Part shown: positions 32,129-41,379 of the stretch, one piece after another
Layout of the letters: each line of letters opens with the position of its first letter
How positions within the stretch are numbered: the first letter of the stretch is position 1
Source: Halobellus captivus
Lineage (GTDB): Archaea > Halobacteriota > Halobacteria > Halobacteriales > Haloferacaceae
DNA length: 64,000 nt
NCBI RefSeq assembly: GCF_003697845.1
Contig: NZ_RDQE01000001.1
Location: forward strand, 62,001 to 126,000
Direction of reading: 5' to 3'
Program-made: the position numbers and the translations under genes
The notes under the pieces: model-generated
Told to the model about the DNA's origin: nothing
Seen by the model: the letters and a program-made list of their open reading frames with translations, nothing else
Databases searched by the model: none

Positions 32129-35100
32129 TCAATCGTCGCCGGCGACGGTCGCGTTCGCCGACCCGGTCACCGCCTCGGCGACCTTCTCGATCGGGTGTGG
32201 CGGGGTCGACTCCCCGTCGCGGTCTCCGAGTTGCGAGCGACAGGACGCGCCCGGCGCGGTGGTCGTCTCCCCGGGGCTCTCCGCCACCTGGTCGAACAGG
32301 ACCCGGCCGATCGCCTTCGAGAGGTCGTAGTGCTCGGACTCGTAGCCGAACGAGCCGGCCATCCCGCAACACGAGGAGTCGAGCGGGTCCACCTCGTAGC
32401 CGGCGCGTCTGAGCACGCCCACCGCGTGGTGGTCCTTGTCCGTCGCCTTCTGGTTACAGTGGCCGTGATAGGTCAGCGACTCGGCCGGCGCGTCGAACGC
32501 CAACCGATCGTCGACCCGGCCGGCGTCGAGGTACTCCAGGACGCCGTAGGCGGCCGCCGAGACCGCCCGGACGGCCTCGCCGTCGAGCAAGTCGAGGTAC
32601 TCGTCCTGGAACATCACCGCGTCGGAGGGTTCGACGAAGAGGACGGACGCCCCCTCCCGGACACGGGGGGCGAGCGCCGCGACGTTCGCCTCGGCGCGCT
32701 CGCGGGCGACGTCGAGAAAGCCGGTCGAGAAGGCGGCCCGCCCCGACGGCACGAGGTCGTCGGCGACCTCGACGCGCACCCCCGCCGCCTCCAACACCGC
32801 GACGGCGTCCTTCCCGGCGGCCGGGTAGCTGTAGTTCGTGTAGGTGTCCGGAAAGAGCACGACCGTGTCGGTCGCGTCCGCGGGGTCGACCGTCGAGCCG
32901 CCCCGCGAAGCGAACCACTCCTCGAAGCTCTCGGAGCGGAACGTCGGCAGCTCGCGATCGGGCGCGATCCCCGCGACGGCGTCCATGAGCCGTCGGCTCC
33001 CGGGGAGCTTCGTCGCCGCGTTCGACAGCGGCGCGAGCGCGCTCCCGATCGCCGAGAGGCGATCGATGTCGCGGAAGAGTCGCTCGCGGAGCCCGGCCCC
33101 CTCCGCCTCGTGGTGTTCGTGTTTCACCTCCGCCTTCAGTTTCGCGAGGTCGACGCCGGTCGGACAGTCGCTCTGACACCCCTTACACCCCACGCAGAGG
33201 TCGAGCACCTCCCCCTGGAAGCGGTCGGAATGGATCTCGTCGTCGTCGAGGTCGCCGCTGATCGCCGCCCGGAGCATGTTGGCGCGCCCCCGCGTCGTCT
33301 GGATCTCCTCGCCGGAGGCGCGATAGGTCGGACACATCACGCCCGAGTCGGTCTCCCGGCAGGTGCCACAGCCGTTACACAGCTCCACCAGGTGGGAGAA
33401 CCCGCCCTCGTCGTCGAAGTCCAGCGTCGTTTGCGGCTCGATCGACTGGTACTCGGCCCCGTAGCGGAGGTGTTCGCGCATGTCCGTGTCGGCGGCGGTC
33501 TCCGGATAGCCACGCTCGCTCGCGGTCTCGTCGTCGACGTAGACGACCTTCCCGGGGTTCAGCCGCCACTCGGGGTCGAACGTCGACTTGAGCTCCTGGA
33601 ACGCGCCCCAGAGCCGCTCGCCGTACATCTTCGGGTTGAACTCGGTGCGCGCGAGCCCGTCGCCGTGCTCGCCCGAGAACGCACCGTGGTGCTCCAACAC
33701 GAGGTCGGTGACGTCCTCCGAGATGGAGTGCATCCTCTCGATGCCCTCCTCCTCCTTCAGCGAGAGGATCGGCCGGATGTGGAGGGTGCCGCTCCCGGCG
33801 TGTGCGAAGTACGCCGCCGAGGTGTCGTGCGCGTCGAGCACGTCCTCGAACTCGCCGACGTACTCCGCGAGCTCCTCGGGCGGAACCGACGCGTCCTCGA
33901 TGAACGGGTACGGCTTCGGGTCGCCCTCCATGCTCATCAGGAGCGGGATGGCCGCCTTCCGCAGGTTCCAGAGATCCGCCTGGTCGCTCTCGGTGTACGC
34001 CTCGAGGACGTCGAAGGCGTCGCCCCCCTCGAGGAAGCGTGCGTTCGTGTCGGCGATCGCCGCCTCGAAGTCGTCGACCAGCTCGGAGTCCCACTCGAGC
34101 ATCAGCGCCGCCGCGGCGCGGTCGGGGATCGGTTCGGCGTACTCCGCGAACTGCGGGGAGCCGGCCGCGAGTCCGAACACCTCGTCGTCCATCAGCTCGA
34201 CCGCGCTCACCGGGAACCCGAGCGCCTCCGGAACGGCCCGCATCGCGGCCGTAAGCGAGTCGAAGGTGTACAGCGCCAGCGCGGTCTCCTCGGGGCGGGT
34301 GACGAGCGACACCTCCGCCTCGACGACGACGCCGAGGGTCCCCTCGGCGCCGACGAACAGCTTCGAGAGGTTGATTACCTCCTCGCCGGCGTCGTTCTCG
34401 TATATCACCTTGTGGAGGTTGTACCCCGAGACCGACCGCTTGAGCGTCGGATACCGCTCGTCGATCTCGGCCTCGTTCTCCTCGACGAGCCGGCGAACCG
34501 TCTCGTACAGTGCCGCCTCGCGCTCGCCTCCCTCCTCGCCAGCGACGATCGCCTCGTACTCCGGCGAGTCGAGGACGACCTCCCGGGTGTGGACGAGCGA
34601 ACCGTCCGCGAGCACCACCTTCAGCTCCTCGGTGTAGGCGTCGGTGATCCCGTACCGGACCGAGTGTGCTCCCGTGGAGTTGTTGCCGATCCCGCCGCCG
34701 ACCGTCGCTCGCGCCGAGGAGGCGGGATCGGGCGCGAACTTCAACCCGTCCTCGGCGAGGCGGTCGTCGAGGCGGTCCTGGACGACGCCCGGCTCGACCA
34801 CGGCACGGCGGTCGTCGGGGCGGACCTCGAGGATCCCGCCCATGTATCGGGAGAAGTCGAGCACGACACATCCCGGTCCGACCGTCTGGCCGGCGAGCGA
34901 GGAGCCCGCGCCGCGCGCGAGCACGGGGACGCCGTGGTCGGCGGCGACCCGCATCGTCTCGCGGACGTCCCCGACCGACCGCGGCGAGACGACGCCCGCG
35001 GGGCGCGCGCCGTAGATGCTGCCGTCGGTCGCGTACAGCACCTGTGCGTACTCGTCGAACTGGACCTCGCCGTCGACGCGCTCGCGGAGGGCCGACGCGA

Positions 35101-35197
35101 GCGCCCGGTAGGCGGGCACGTCCGGCCGGTCGTGGCCGAGCGCTGCCGCCGACGTGTCGAACGCGGATCCCTCCCCCTGCGCCGGATCGGTCGCCAT
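32129..35197 (-). CDS. dld: FAD-linked oxidase fused to Fe-S reductase (D-lactate/glycolate type)
   Basis: 1022 residues in three parts. First, an FAD-binding PCMH domain (about 45-270; GVPVLARGAGSSLAGQ, ATVGGGIGNNSTGAHS). Second, the GlcD-type C-terminal domain with HAGSGTLHIRP and SGEHGDGLARTEF. Third, from about 640 a GlcF-like part with two 4Fe-4S motifs (CNGCGTCRETDSGVMCP and CVGCKGCQSDCP) and two CCG domains (HGHCNQKAT, SSCCGMAGSFGY). Such fusions oxidise D-lactate, glycolate or a related 2-hydroxy acid and pass electrons to the membrane. In Haloferax a similar protein serves D-lactate. The first Fe-S motif has an eight-residue gap before its last Cys. Confidence 0.9.
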   Translation of the reverse strand: MATDPAQGEGSAFDTSAAALGHDRPDVPAYRALASALRERVDGEVQFDEYAQVLYATDGSIYGARPAGVVSPRSVGDVRETMRVAADHGVPVLARGAGSSLAGQTVGPGCVVLDFSRYMGGILEVRPDDRRAVVEPGVVQDRLDDRLAEDGLKFAPDPASSARATVGGGIGNNSTGAHSVRYGITDAYTEELKVVLADGSLVHTREVVLDSPEYEAIVAGEEGGEREAALYETVRRLVEENEAEIDERYPTLKRSVSGYNLHKVIYENDAGEEVINLSKLFVGAEGTLGVVVEAEVSLVTRPEETALALYTFDSLTAAMRAVPEALGFPVSAVELMDDEVFGLAAGSPQFAEYAEPIPDRAAAALMLEWDSELVDDFEAAIADTNARFLEGGDAFDVLEAYTESDQADLWNLRKAAIPLLMSMEGDPKPYPFIEDASVPPEELAEYVGEFEDVLDAHDTSAAYFAHAGSGTLHIRPILSLKEEEGIERMHSISEDVTDLVLEHHGAFSGEHGDGLARTEFNPKMYGERLWGAFQELKSTFDPEWRLNPGKVVYVDDETASERGYPETAADTDMREHLRYGAEYQSIEPQTTLDFDDEGGFSHLVELCNGCGTCRETDSGVMCPTYRASGEEIQTTRGRANMLRAAISGDLDDDEIHSDRFQGEVLDLCVGCKGCQSDCPTGVDLAKLKAEVKHEHHEAEGAGLRERLFRDIDRLSAIGSALAPLSNAATKLPGSRRLMDAVAGIAPDRELPTFRSESFEEWFASRGGSTVDPADATDTVVLFPDTYTNYSYPAAGKDAVAVLEAAGVRVEVADDLVPSGRAAFSTGFLDVARERAEANVAALAPRVREGASVLFVEPSDAVMFQDEYLDLLDGEAVRAVSAAAYGVLEYLDAGRVDDRLAFDAPAESLTYHGHCNQKATDKDHHAVGVLRRAGYEVDPLDSSCCGMAGSFGYESEHYDLSKAIGRVLFDQVAESPGETTTAPGASCRSQLGDRDGESTPPHPIEKVAEAVTGSANATVAGDD

Positions 35198-35222
35198 ACC
35201 CTACCTGGGCGTCGACCGACGA

Positions 35223-35230
35223 ATAAAACA
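35223..35230 (-). promoter_or_regulatory. TATA box of the FAD/Fe-S dehydrogenase gene
   Basis: GTTTTATT on the minus strand is centred about 29 nt upstream of the start at 35197. Confidence 0.55.
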
Positions 35231-35317
35231 TTCGTTCATGAGGGTTGTCGGCGACGCTGGAACCCCGGGATCCGTCCCTCGGCGGTCGTCGATCGCCGGA
35301 CGACCCGGGCGTCGGGC

Positions 35318-36214
35318 TTACCCCCGACGGACCGCGACCCCGGAGTAGCCGCAGCCGTCACACGAGAGCGTCTCGCGCGCGCCGAACGCGTACGTCGACA
35401 GCGGGGTCCCACAGCGCGGACAAGGGTCGCCGCCGGCGAGCGGCGGGGCGTACTCGACGTCCGCGACGACGACCCGGACGCCGATCTCGTCCTCGACGGA
35501 CTCGTCGACTGCGCCGCCCCAGATCACGTTCGCGTCCGCGTCGATCCGCTCGCGAACCGCCGCGATCGCGTCGGTCGCGGCGGCGATGCTAGTCTCCGGG
35601 TCGACCACCACGTCGACGAGCGCGGCGCTCGCGTCCGCGGGGTCGACGCCCTCCGGCAACCGATCGAACGCCTCGTCGACCGCGAGCGCGGGCGCGTCGC
35701 GGTCGGCGATCGAGGACCCGTCGGTTCCCGCCGTTCCGGTCCCCACCGCGGCGATGCCGATCGAGAGGGCGGTCCGGGCGTCGGCCAGGTCCAGGTTGAC
35801 GAAGCCGGGGCGTTGAACCGCCTCGAGGAACGTCCGGATCGCCTCCGCGGCGCCCCCCTCACCGGCGAGTAGCGTCGCGTCGACCCGTCGGCGTGCCGCC
35901 GCCAGTGACTCGGGAGCGACGCCCGACGGGGCGACTGCGACGATGAACGCGTCGAGCGCGCCGAGATCGTCGAGTGCGTCGAGCGCCCCAGGTGTCCGAC
36001 CCGCCTCAAGCGTCGGGCCCACGACGACCAGCACGGCGGCGACGTCGTCGCGGTCGGGATCATCGTCGTTCTCGGCGACGAGCTCCGCGATCGTCGCGAC
36101 GCGAGCCCCGGGAAACGCCCCGGCGGGAACGAGCGCGTCGCCGTCGACCCCGCAGACGACCACGGAGCCGTCGAGCGCGGCGGCCCGCCTCCCGAGTTCC
36201 TCGTCCGAGACCAT
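35318..36214 (-). CDS. FtsZ-derived pseudo-GTPase with C-terminal zinc ribbon
   Basis: 298 residues. Residues 58-96 align with the FtsZ T4 region, but GGGTGTG is replaced by GPTLEAGRT. Residues 134-148 (QRPGFVNLDLADART) match the T7 catalytic loop and keep both Asp. Residues 185-256 match the FtsZ C-terminal domain (GVDPADASAALVDV, DADANVIWGGAVDESVEDE). The N-terminus starts near FtsZ T3 (VVVCGVDGDAL), so the T1 GTP loop is missing. A zinc ribbon (CPRC 265-268, CDGC 285-288) is appended. It cannot bind GTP by itself in the usual way but could act on a partner FtsZ. Function unknown; divergent from a pilus-type ATPase gene. Confidence 0.75.
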   Translation of the reverse strand: MVSDEELGRRAAALDGSVVVCGVDGDALVPAGAFPGARVATIAELVAENDDDPDRDDVAAVLVVVGPTLEAGRTPGALDALDDLGALDAFIVAVAPSGVAPESLAAARRRVDATLLAGEGGAAEAIRTFLEAVQRPGFVNLDLADARTALSIGIAAVGTGTAGTDGSSIADRDAPALAVDEAFDRLPEGVDPADASAALVDVVVDPETSIAAATDAIAAVRERIDADANVIWGGAVDESVEDEIGVRVVVADVEYAPPLAGGDPCPRCGTPLSTYAFGARETLSCDGCGYSGVAVRRG

Positions 36215-36282
36215 CTACCGCGCCGATTCCGCTCCCGACGACAAACCTCTTCGGGCTCGGTTCGCCCCACCTCGCGGTTCGC

Positions 36283-36300
36283 GTTTCAGCGGCCTGAAAC
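36283..36300. promoter_or_regulatory. Inverted repeat just upstream of secretion ATPase start
   Basis: GTTTCAG-CGGC-CTGAAAC is a perfect 7-bp inverted repeat with a 4-base centre. It ends three bases before the ATG at 36304, in the 89-bp gap shared with the divergent FtsZ-like gene. It could be an operator or an mRNA 5' hairpin. Confidence 0.45.
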
Positions 36301-36303
36301 TAC

Positions 36304-38793
36304 ATGTCAGGAAAGGAGAATAGTTATGTCGGATCGTCGGACTCGAGTCGATCAGACGAGCGTAGAGACGTGACGAGTCCCACCCTGCGGATCGGCGGCG
36401 GCTCCGAGGACGACGACGCCTCGGTTCCGGCGCCGGTCCCGCCCGACGACCCCGAAGCCTGGTACGCCCCGGACGTCCGCGCGCAGTACGAGTCCGCGCC
36501 CGGCGTCGTCGCGACGATCCGCGAACGCGACGGCGGCCGGTTCGGCTACGACGTCCGCGAACCGCCCCTCTCGCCGGCCGACGAGCGCGCGCTCCGGACC
36601 GTCCGTGACCACTTCTCGGCGGTCCGCGGGCGTCGGCCGCTCACCCGCGCCGGCGCGGTCGAGCGCGCGGACGCGGGGTTCGAGCCGAAGTACGAGCGGG
36701 TGCTCGATCGCCTGCTCTCGGCGACCGCGGCCGCCCGCCGCCGGATCGACCACCACGCGCTGTGTGAGCTCCGGCTGTTCGGCGACCTCACGCCGGTCGC
36801 GCTCGACGGCCGGATCGAGGTCGCCGACGTCGGCGACGACCGCGAGCTCGTCGTCCACACGGACGCGTTCGCCCCGCTCGAGACGGGGATCGACGCCGAC
36901 GCCGAGTACGTCGAGCGCGTCGCCGGCGAGCGGCTCGCGCGGTACGCCGTCGAGTTCGCCGGCTACCCCGTGGACGTGGTGATCTACCGCGAGCGGCTGC
37001 TCGGCTCCGACGCCTTCGAGACCAAGTACGCCGCGCTCGAACCCGACCTCCTCCCCGGCGACGAGACGCTGATCCGCGACTGCGAGCGCCGGATCTGGGA
37101 GACCCCCGTGGATCGGCTGATAGACGACCGGACCGAGTTCGTCGCCGAGCACGCCCGTCGGTACCTCTCGCGCCGGCTCGCGGGCGGTTCCTCTCCACGA
37201 GGCTGGATCGCGACCGCCCGCGCTCGCGTCCGGCGCGCTCTCGCCGACCGGGACCTGGTCGCACCGAGCGTCGATCCGACGTACGCCGACGACCGACTCG
37301 ACGACCTCGTGTACTACGTGCTCCGCGACTTCGTCGGCGAGGGAGTCCTCACCGTCCCGATCCGTGACCCGCACCTGGAGGACGTCGAGGCCAACCGCGT
37401 CGGCGAGCGCGTGAAGGTCGTTCCCCGGCCCGCGGTGCTGTCGAGGGCGGCGAGCGGGAGTGACGACGGGGACGAGGAAGCCCCCCGCGGTGGCGAGGTC
37501 GGTGACGCGGCCGCGGACGACCGCCGCGGGCTCGATCCGCTCGCCGGGGGCGGTCGGATCCCGACGAACCTCGCGTTCACGGACGAGTCGCGGTTCGTCG
37601 ACGTCGTGACGCGGCTGGCGGCCCGCGACGGCGTGGAGCTGAACGCCTCGACGCCCTCCGCGAAGGTCAACCTCGACGTCCCCGACGTCCCGGAGACCGT
37701 CCGGTGTGCGGTCGCGCTGCCGGTCATCTCCGCTGACGGCCCACACGTCTCGATCCGGAAGCAGGCCGCCGACCCGCTGACGCCCGTCGACCTGATCGCC
37801 CGCGACGCGCTCTCGACGGAGCTCGTCACCCTGCTGTGGCTGTTGTACGAACACCGCGGCGTCGTCCTCTTCGCGGGACCGACGGGGGCGGGCAAGACGA
37901 CGCTAATGAACGCCCACATGCCCTTCATCCCCTTCGACGACCGCCCGATCTCCATCGACGAGGGCTCCCGCGAGGTGCGACTCCCCCACGAGACCGGCGT
38001 GGCGCTGACGACCCGCGATCACGAGAACGACTACAAGGCGGTGAGCATGGCGACGCTGATGACTGAGGCCAACTACCTGAACCCCGACGTCGAGGTGATA
38101 GCCGAGATCAACACGCCCGCCAGCTTCGAGACGTTCGCCGAGACGGTGAATACGGGCCACGGCGTCGTGGGCACCACGCACGCCGCGGACGTGGAGACGC
38201 TCGTCAACCGCGCGATAGAGCGCGGACTCCCACCGTACCTGCTCCGGGAGGTCGACCTCGTGGTGTTCCCGCGACAGGTCGGCGGGGACCGGTACGTCGC
38301 CCAGGCGGTCGAGCCGCTCTCGCCCGCCGAGTACGACGCGCTCGATCCGGCCGCGACCCGGAGCCGGACCGGCGACCCGAAACACGGCGGGGCCGGAGTC
38401 GTCGAGCGCGACGACACGGCCGTCCACTACAACACGGTCGCGTGGCGCGACCCCGCGGGCGGGTTCCGGATGGACGGCGCGCCGACCGCGGACGCCGCCG
38501 GCTCGTATTCCGACGGCGGCAGGCGGCTCCACGCGCTCGCGCGCCTCGCCGAGCGGACCGACCGCGACCTCGACGCGGTCGAAACCGAGTTCGCCGCCAA
38601 ACGCCGTTACGTGGAGTACCTCGTCCGCGACGGTCTCACGGACTTCGACGAGCTGTTCGAGTTCCTCGCCGACCTCCGGGCCGACGAGGCCGCGACCGTC
38701 GAACGCGCCGCGCGATCGATGCGACACGCGAGCGATCCCGGCGGGTCGGCCGAGGGGGACGACGGCGACGCCCGACCCGGAGGCGCGCCGTGA
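36304..38793 (+). CDS. Type IV pilus-like secretion ATPase (PilB/TadA family)
   Basis: 829 residues. An acidic N-terminus is followed by a long archaeal N-terminal region, then the GspE/VirB11-type ATPase core from about 440. It has SIRKQAADPLTPVDLI, Walker A GPTGAGKTT near residue 525, the Asp box SIDEGSREV, Walker B VEVIAEIN and the His box NTGHGVVGTTHA. A low-complexity acidic insertion (about 380-420) precedes the core. The last 60 residues contain the helical YVEYLVRDGLTDFDELFEFL. It powers assembly or secretion with the membrane protein encoded next, whose GTG start overlaps its stop. No pilin gene is adjacent. Confidence 0.88.
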   Translation: MSGKENSYVGSSDSSRSDERRDVTSPTLRIGGGSEDDDASVPAPVPPDDPEAWYAPDVRAQYESAPGVVATIRERDGGRFGYDVREPPLSPADERALRTVRDHFSAVRGRRPLTRAGAVERADAGFEPKYERVLDRLLSATAAARRRIDHHALCELRLFGDLTPVALDGRIEVADVGDDRELVVHTDAFAPLETGIDADAEYVERVAGERLARYAVEFAGYPVDVVIYRERLLGSDAFETKYAALEPDLLPGDETLIRDCERRIWETPVDRLIDDRTEFVAEHARRYLSRRLAGGSSPRGWIATARARVRRALADRDLVAPSVDPTYADDRLDDLVYYVLRDFVGEGVLTVPIRDPHLEDVEANRVGERVKVVPRPAVLSRAASGSDDGDEEAPRGGEVGDAAADDRRGLDPLAGGGRIPTNLAFTDESRFVDVVTRLAARDGVELNASTPSAKVNLDVPDVPETVRCAVALPVISADGPHVSIRKQAADPLTPVDLIARDALSTELVTLLWLLYEHRGVVLFAGPTGAGKTTLMNAHMPFIPFDDRPISIDEGSREVRLPHETGVALTTRDHENDYKAVSMATLMTEANYLNPDVEVIAEINTPASFETFAETVNTGHGVVGTTHAADVETLVNRAIERGLPPYLLREVDLVVFPRQVGGDRYVAQAVEPLSPAEYDALDPAATRSRTGDPKHGGAGVVERDDTAVHYNTVAWRDPAGGFRMDGAPTADAAGSYSDGGRRLHALARLAERTDRDLDAVETEFAAKRRYVEYLVRDGLTDFDELFEFLADLRADEAATVERAARSMRHASDPGGSAEGDDGDARPGGAP

Positions 38794-40790
38794 GCGGCGA
38801 CACGCGACGGTCCGCTCGCGTCGAACGGGAGACCCGAACCGGAGCCGGCGACGCGCGATCCTCCGGATCCGCCGGGCTCGAGGGATTCGCCGGATTCGAT
38901 CGGGTCCTCCACGCGCTGTTCGCCCGGCACGCCGACGACCGTCGCCACGACGTCGATAGACAGCGCTACCGCGGGGCGGACCCGTCGACGGACTTCGAGA
39001 CGTACCTCGCGCGGACGTACGCGCTCTCCTGGGTCGTGGGTCTCGCGGCGGCCATCCCGGTCGTTCTCCTCGCGAGCGCGGTCGCTCCCGAGGTCTCGAC
39101 CGCGCTCGCGGACGGCCTCGGTACGCGCGTGTCGTTCGCGGTTCCCACGCCACCCCCGGTCGCGCTCGCGGTCAGTCTGTCGGCGGTCGCGGGCCTCCTC
39201 GCCAAACGGGCGACGGTCCACGCCGGCGGGCTCTACCTCCGGTGGTTGGTCTCCGCGCGCCGGGCGCGGATCGAGCGGACGCTCCCCGGTGCGGTCCGAT
39301 ACCTCGACGCGCTCTCCTCGGGGAGCGACGACGCCCGGACGCTCGTGGCGAAGGTCGCCGAGAACGACGCCTACGGCGGCGCGTCCGTGTCGTTTCGGAA
39401 GGCCCTCAACGCCGCACGGCTCACGGGAAGTCTCGACGCCGGGCTCCGCCGCGTCGCCCGCGACACGCCCTCGCGGGACCTCCTCGCGCCGTTCCTCCTG
39501 AAGTTCCGTCAGCACGTCTCGGCGGGCGACGAGGCGCTCGCGGAGTTCCTCCGCACCGAGAGCCGCCTCCTGGCGCATCGACAGGAACACGCTCGGACGC
39601 GGGCCCGGCGGTACCTGAAGCCGATCGCGGAGCTGTTCGTGTTCGTGCTCGTGTTGCCCGCGCTGCTCGTCGTCGCCGTCACGGTGACGAGCGTGTTCGC
39701 CCCCGACCTCTCGCGGCTGGTCGACACGCCGGTCGGTACCGTCTCGCCGCGAGCGGTCGCCGTCTACGCGTCCGTCGGATTCCTGCTCGCGGTCGGGCTC
39801 GTCGGCATCGCCGCCACCGGCGCGCTCCGCCCCGTCGACTCGCGCACGAGTTACCGCCGTCCGGAGGGCCTCCGCGGAGTGCTCGCGTCCGCGCCGTCGA
39901 ACCCGGCCAGCGCGTCGATCGTCGCGGTCATCCCCGCGGCGACCGTGGCCGTGGCTCTCGCGTACGCCGGATACCCGCTCGTGAACGTCTCGCTTCTGGC
40001 GTACGTCGCGTTCGCGCTCCCGGTCGGGTCGGTCGCCGCCCGGCGCGGACGGATCGACGACGCCAAGGACCGCCGGATCGCCGACTTCGTCTACGCGGTC
40101 TCCGCGCACGCCTCGGTCGGCCGCCCGTTCCCGGAGGCCGTCGCGACCGCGGCTCGCGAGACCGACCTCGGCGTGTTGCGCGGCGACGTCGCCGACCTCG
40201 CGTTCAACCTCTCGCTGACGACCGCCACGGAGGGCGCACCCGACGCGGACGACGCCGACCCGACCGTCGCCGCTCGTGACGCTTCCGCCGCCGGTAGCGA
40301 CGTGCGCGTCGTGGCGCTCGACCGGTTCGTCGACCGCGTCGGGACGCCCCTCGCCGTCCGGACGATCGGACTGGTCGCCGGGGCGTTGAACGCCGGGAGC
40401 ACCGTCGACGAGGTGTTCGAGACGCTACAGGCCGAGGTCGACCGACTGACCCACGAGAAGCGCGCGCTCCGCGAGGCGATGCGCCGGTACGTCGTGATCG
40501 GGTGGGTCGCGGCCCTGTCGGTCGGCGCCGCCGTCGTCGCGATCAACGCCGGCGTGATGCGGACGGACCGTCTGCTCGCGCTCGCTGCCGCGCTCGACGC
40601 GCCGTTCGATCCGGAGGTCGTCCACCCCGAACTGGAGCGGTTCCGCCTCTACGTGGTCGCGCAGGCGACGATGCTCGCGTCGGGCTGGTTCGCGGGGGCC
40701 GCCGCGCGCGGCAGGTACGGGGCGCTCCTGCACTCCGGGGTGCTGGTGGCAGCCTGTTACGTCGGCTTCGTCGCCGTCGGACAGATCTGA
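38790..40790 (+). CDS. Type IV pilus-like membrane platform (TadC/PilC, T2SSF)
   Basis: 666 residues from GTG 38790, which overlaps the ATPase stop (GTGA). It has about eight helices and two T2SSF (PF00482) modules: one near 165-290 (RTLPGAVRYLDALSSGSD-type start, SLDAGLRRVARDTPSRDLL) and one near 420-570 (RIADFVYAVSAHASVGRPF, GTPLAVRTIGLVAGALNAGS). Residues 1-60 are a charged cytoplasmic tail. It is the inner-membrane platform for the cognate ATPase. The pair resembles haloarchaeal PilB-PilC modules, but pilins, if any, are encoded elsewhere. Confidence 0.87.
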   Translation: MSGDTRRSARVERETRTGAGDARSSGSAGLEGFAGFDRVLHALFARHADDRRHDVDRQRYRGADPSTDFETYLARTYALSWVVGLAAAIPVVLLASAVAPEVSTALADGLGTRVSFAVPTPPPVALAVSLSAVAGLLAKRATVHAGGLYLRWLVSARRARIERTLPGAVRYLDALSSGSDDARTLVAKVAENDAYGGASVSFRKALNAARLTGSLDAGLRRVARDTPSRDLLAPFLLKFRQHVSAGDEALAEFLRTESRLLAHRQEHARTRARRYLKPIAELFVFVLVLPALLVVAVTVTSVFAPDLSRLVDTPVGTVSPRAVAVYASVGFLLAVGLVGIAATGALRPVDSRTSYRRPEGLRGVLASAPSNPASASIVAVIPAATVAVALAYAGYPLVNVSLLAYVAFALPVGSVAARRGRIDDAKDRRIADFVYAVSAHASVGRPFPEAVATAARETDLGVLRGDVADLAFNLSLTTATEGAPDADDADPTVAARDASAAGSDVRVVALDRFVDRVGTPLAVRTIGLVAGALNAGSTVDEVFETLQAEVDRLTHEKRALREAMRRYVVIGWVAALSVGAAVVAINAGVMRTDRLLALAAALDAPFDPEVVHPELERFRLYVVAQATMLASGWFAGAAARGRYGALLHSGVLVAACYVGFVAVGQI

Positions 40791-40835
40791 GCGCCCGAGC
40801 GGCCAGGTCGACTGTCGACTCGGACGCCCCCGTCC

Positions 40836-41288
40836 TCACGGGTCCATCGGCCGCTCGACGCGGGTCGTGATCCGGTCGGGATCGAGCCGGTAGAACGCGA
40901 AGGTCACCTCGCTCGTGGGCTCGCCGAAGACGTCGACGATCGGTATCCTGCCGGTTCGCTCGAGCCCCTGGATGGTCTCCTCGGCCACGGATTCGTCCGT
41001 CGTCGACACCAGACGGCCGCTCGCGACGACGCTTCGCCATCGGCCGTCGTCCTCGCCGTAGGTCACGAACGTGGCCTCGCGGTCGTCGAGTTCGCCCTTC
41101 GTCCGGTCCGGGCCGACGGAGAGTCGGAAGTAGAGGACGGACTCCATCGGGTCGTATCCGTAGGAGACCGGGACGCTGTGTGGCGGCTCGTCCCCGGCCG
41201 TCGCGAGCGAGATGACGCCGGTTCCGGACCGTCCGAGGAACTCGTCACGCTCGTCGTCGTCCATGCGGACCGCGTCGATGTCGCCCAT
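40836..41288 (-). CDS. Pyridoxamine 5'-phosphate oxidase-like FMN protein
   Basis: 150 residues. It has the split-barrel fold of PPOX-like proteins: MDDDERDEFLGRSGTGVISL at the start, then PHSVPVSYGYDP, YFRLSVGPDRTKGEL and WRSVVASGRL, which line the flavin site in this family. It may bind FMN, F420 or heme and is not the biosynthetic PdxH. The TATA element GGTATATGG is centred about 27 nt upstream of ATG 41288, so the earlier in-frame ATG is excluded. Confidence 0.78.
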   Translation of the reverse strand: MGDIDAVRMDDDERDEFLGRSGTGVISLATAGDEPPHSVPVSYGYDPMESVLYFRLSVGPDRTKGELDDREATFVTYGEDDGRWRSVVASGRLVSTTDESVAEETIQGLERTGRIPIVDVFGEPTSEVTFAFYRLDPDRITTRVERPMDP

Positions 41289-41310
41289 ACCTCGTCTACG
41301 GCGCGTATCA

Positions 41311-41319
41311 CCATATACC
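41311..41319 (-). promoter_or_regulatory. TATA box of PPOX-like gene
   Basis: GGTATATGG on the minus strand is centred 27 nt upstream of the start at 41288. It is back-to-back with the thioredoxin promoter. Confidence 0.6.
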
Positions 41320-41348
41320 TCCGCCACGCGAATCCCGCCGACCGCAAC

Positions 41349-41356
41349 CTATATTG
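41349..41356 (+). promoter_or_regulatory. TATA box of thioredoxin gene
   Basis: CTATATTG is centred 28 nt upstream of ATG 41380. About 30 bases separate it from the divergent TATA box. Confidence 0.6.
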
Positions 41357-41379
41357 TTTAGAACACACAAGATCGATGC

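Noticed and set aside
31916-35872. 1318-codon open frame on the plus strand
   Set aside because: It runs antisense to the photolyase and FAD/Fe-S dehydrogenase genes, whose products have clear catalytic motifs. Its own translation is Arg/Val/Leu-rich without domains, the usual GC-driven shadow.
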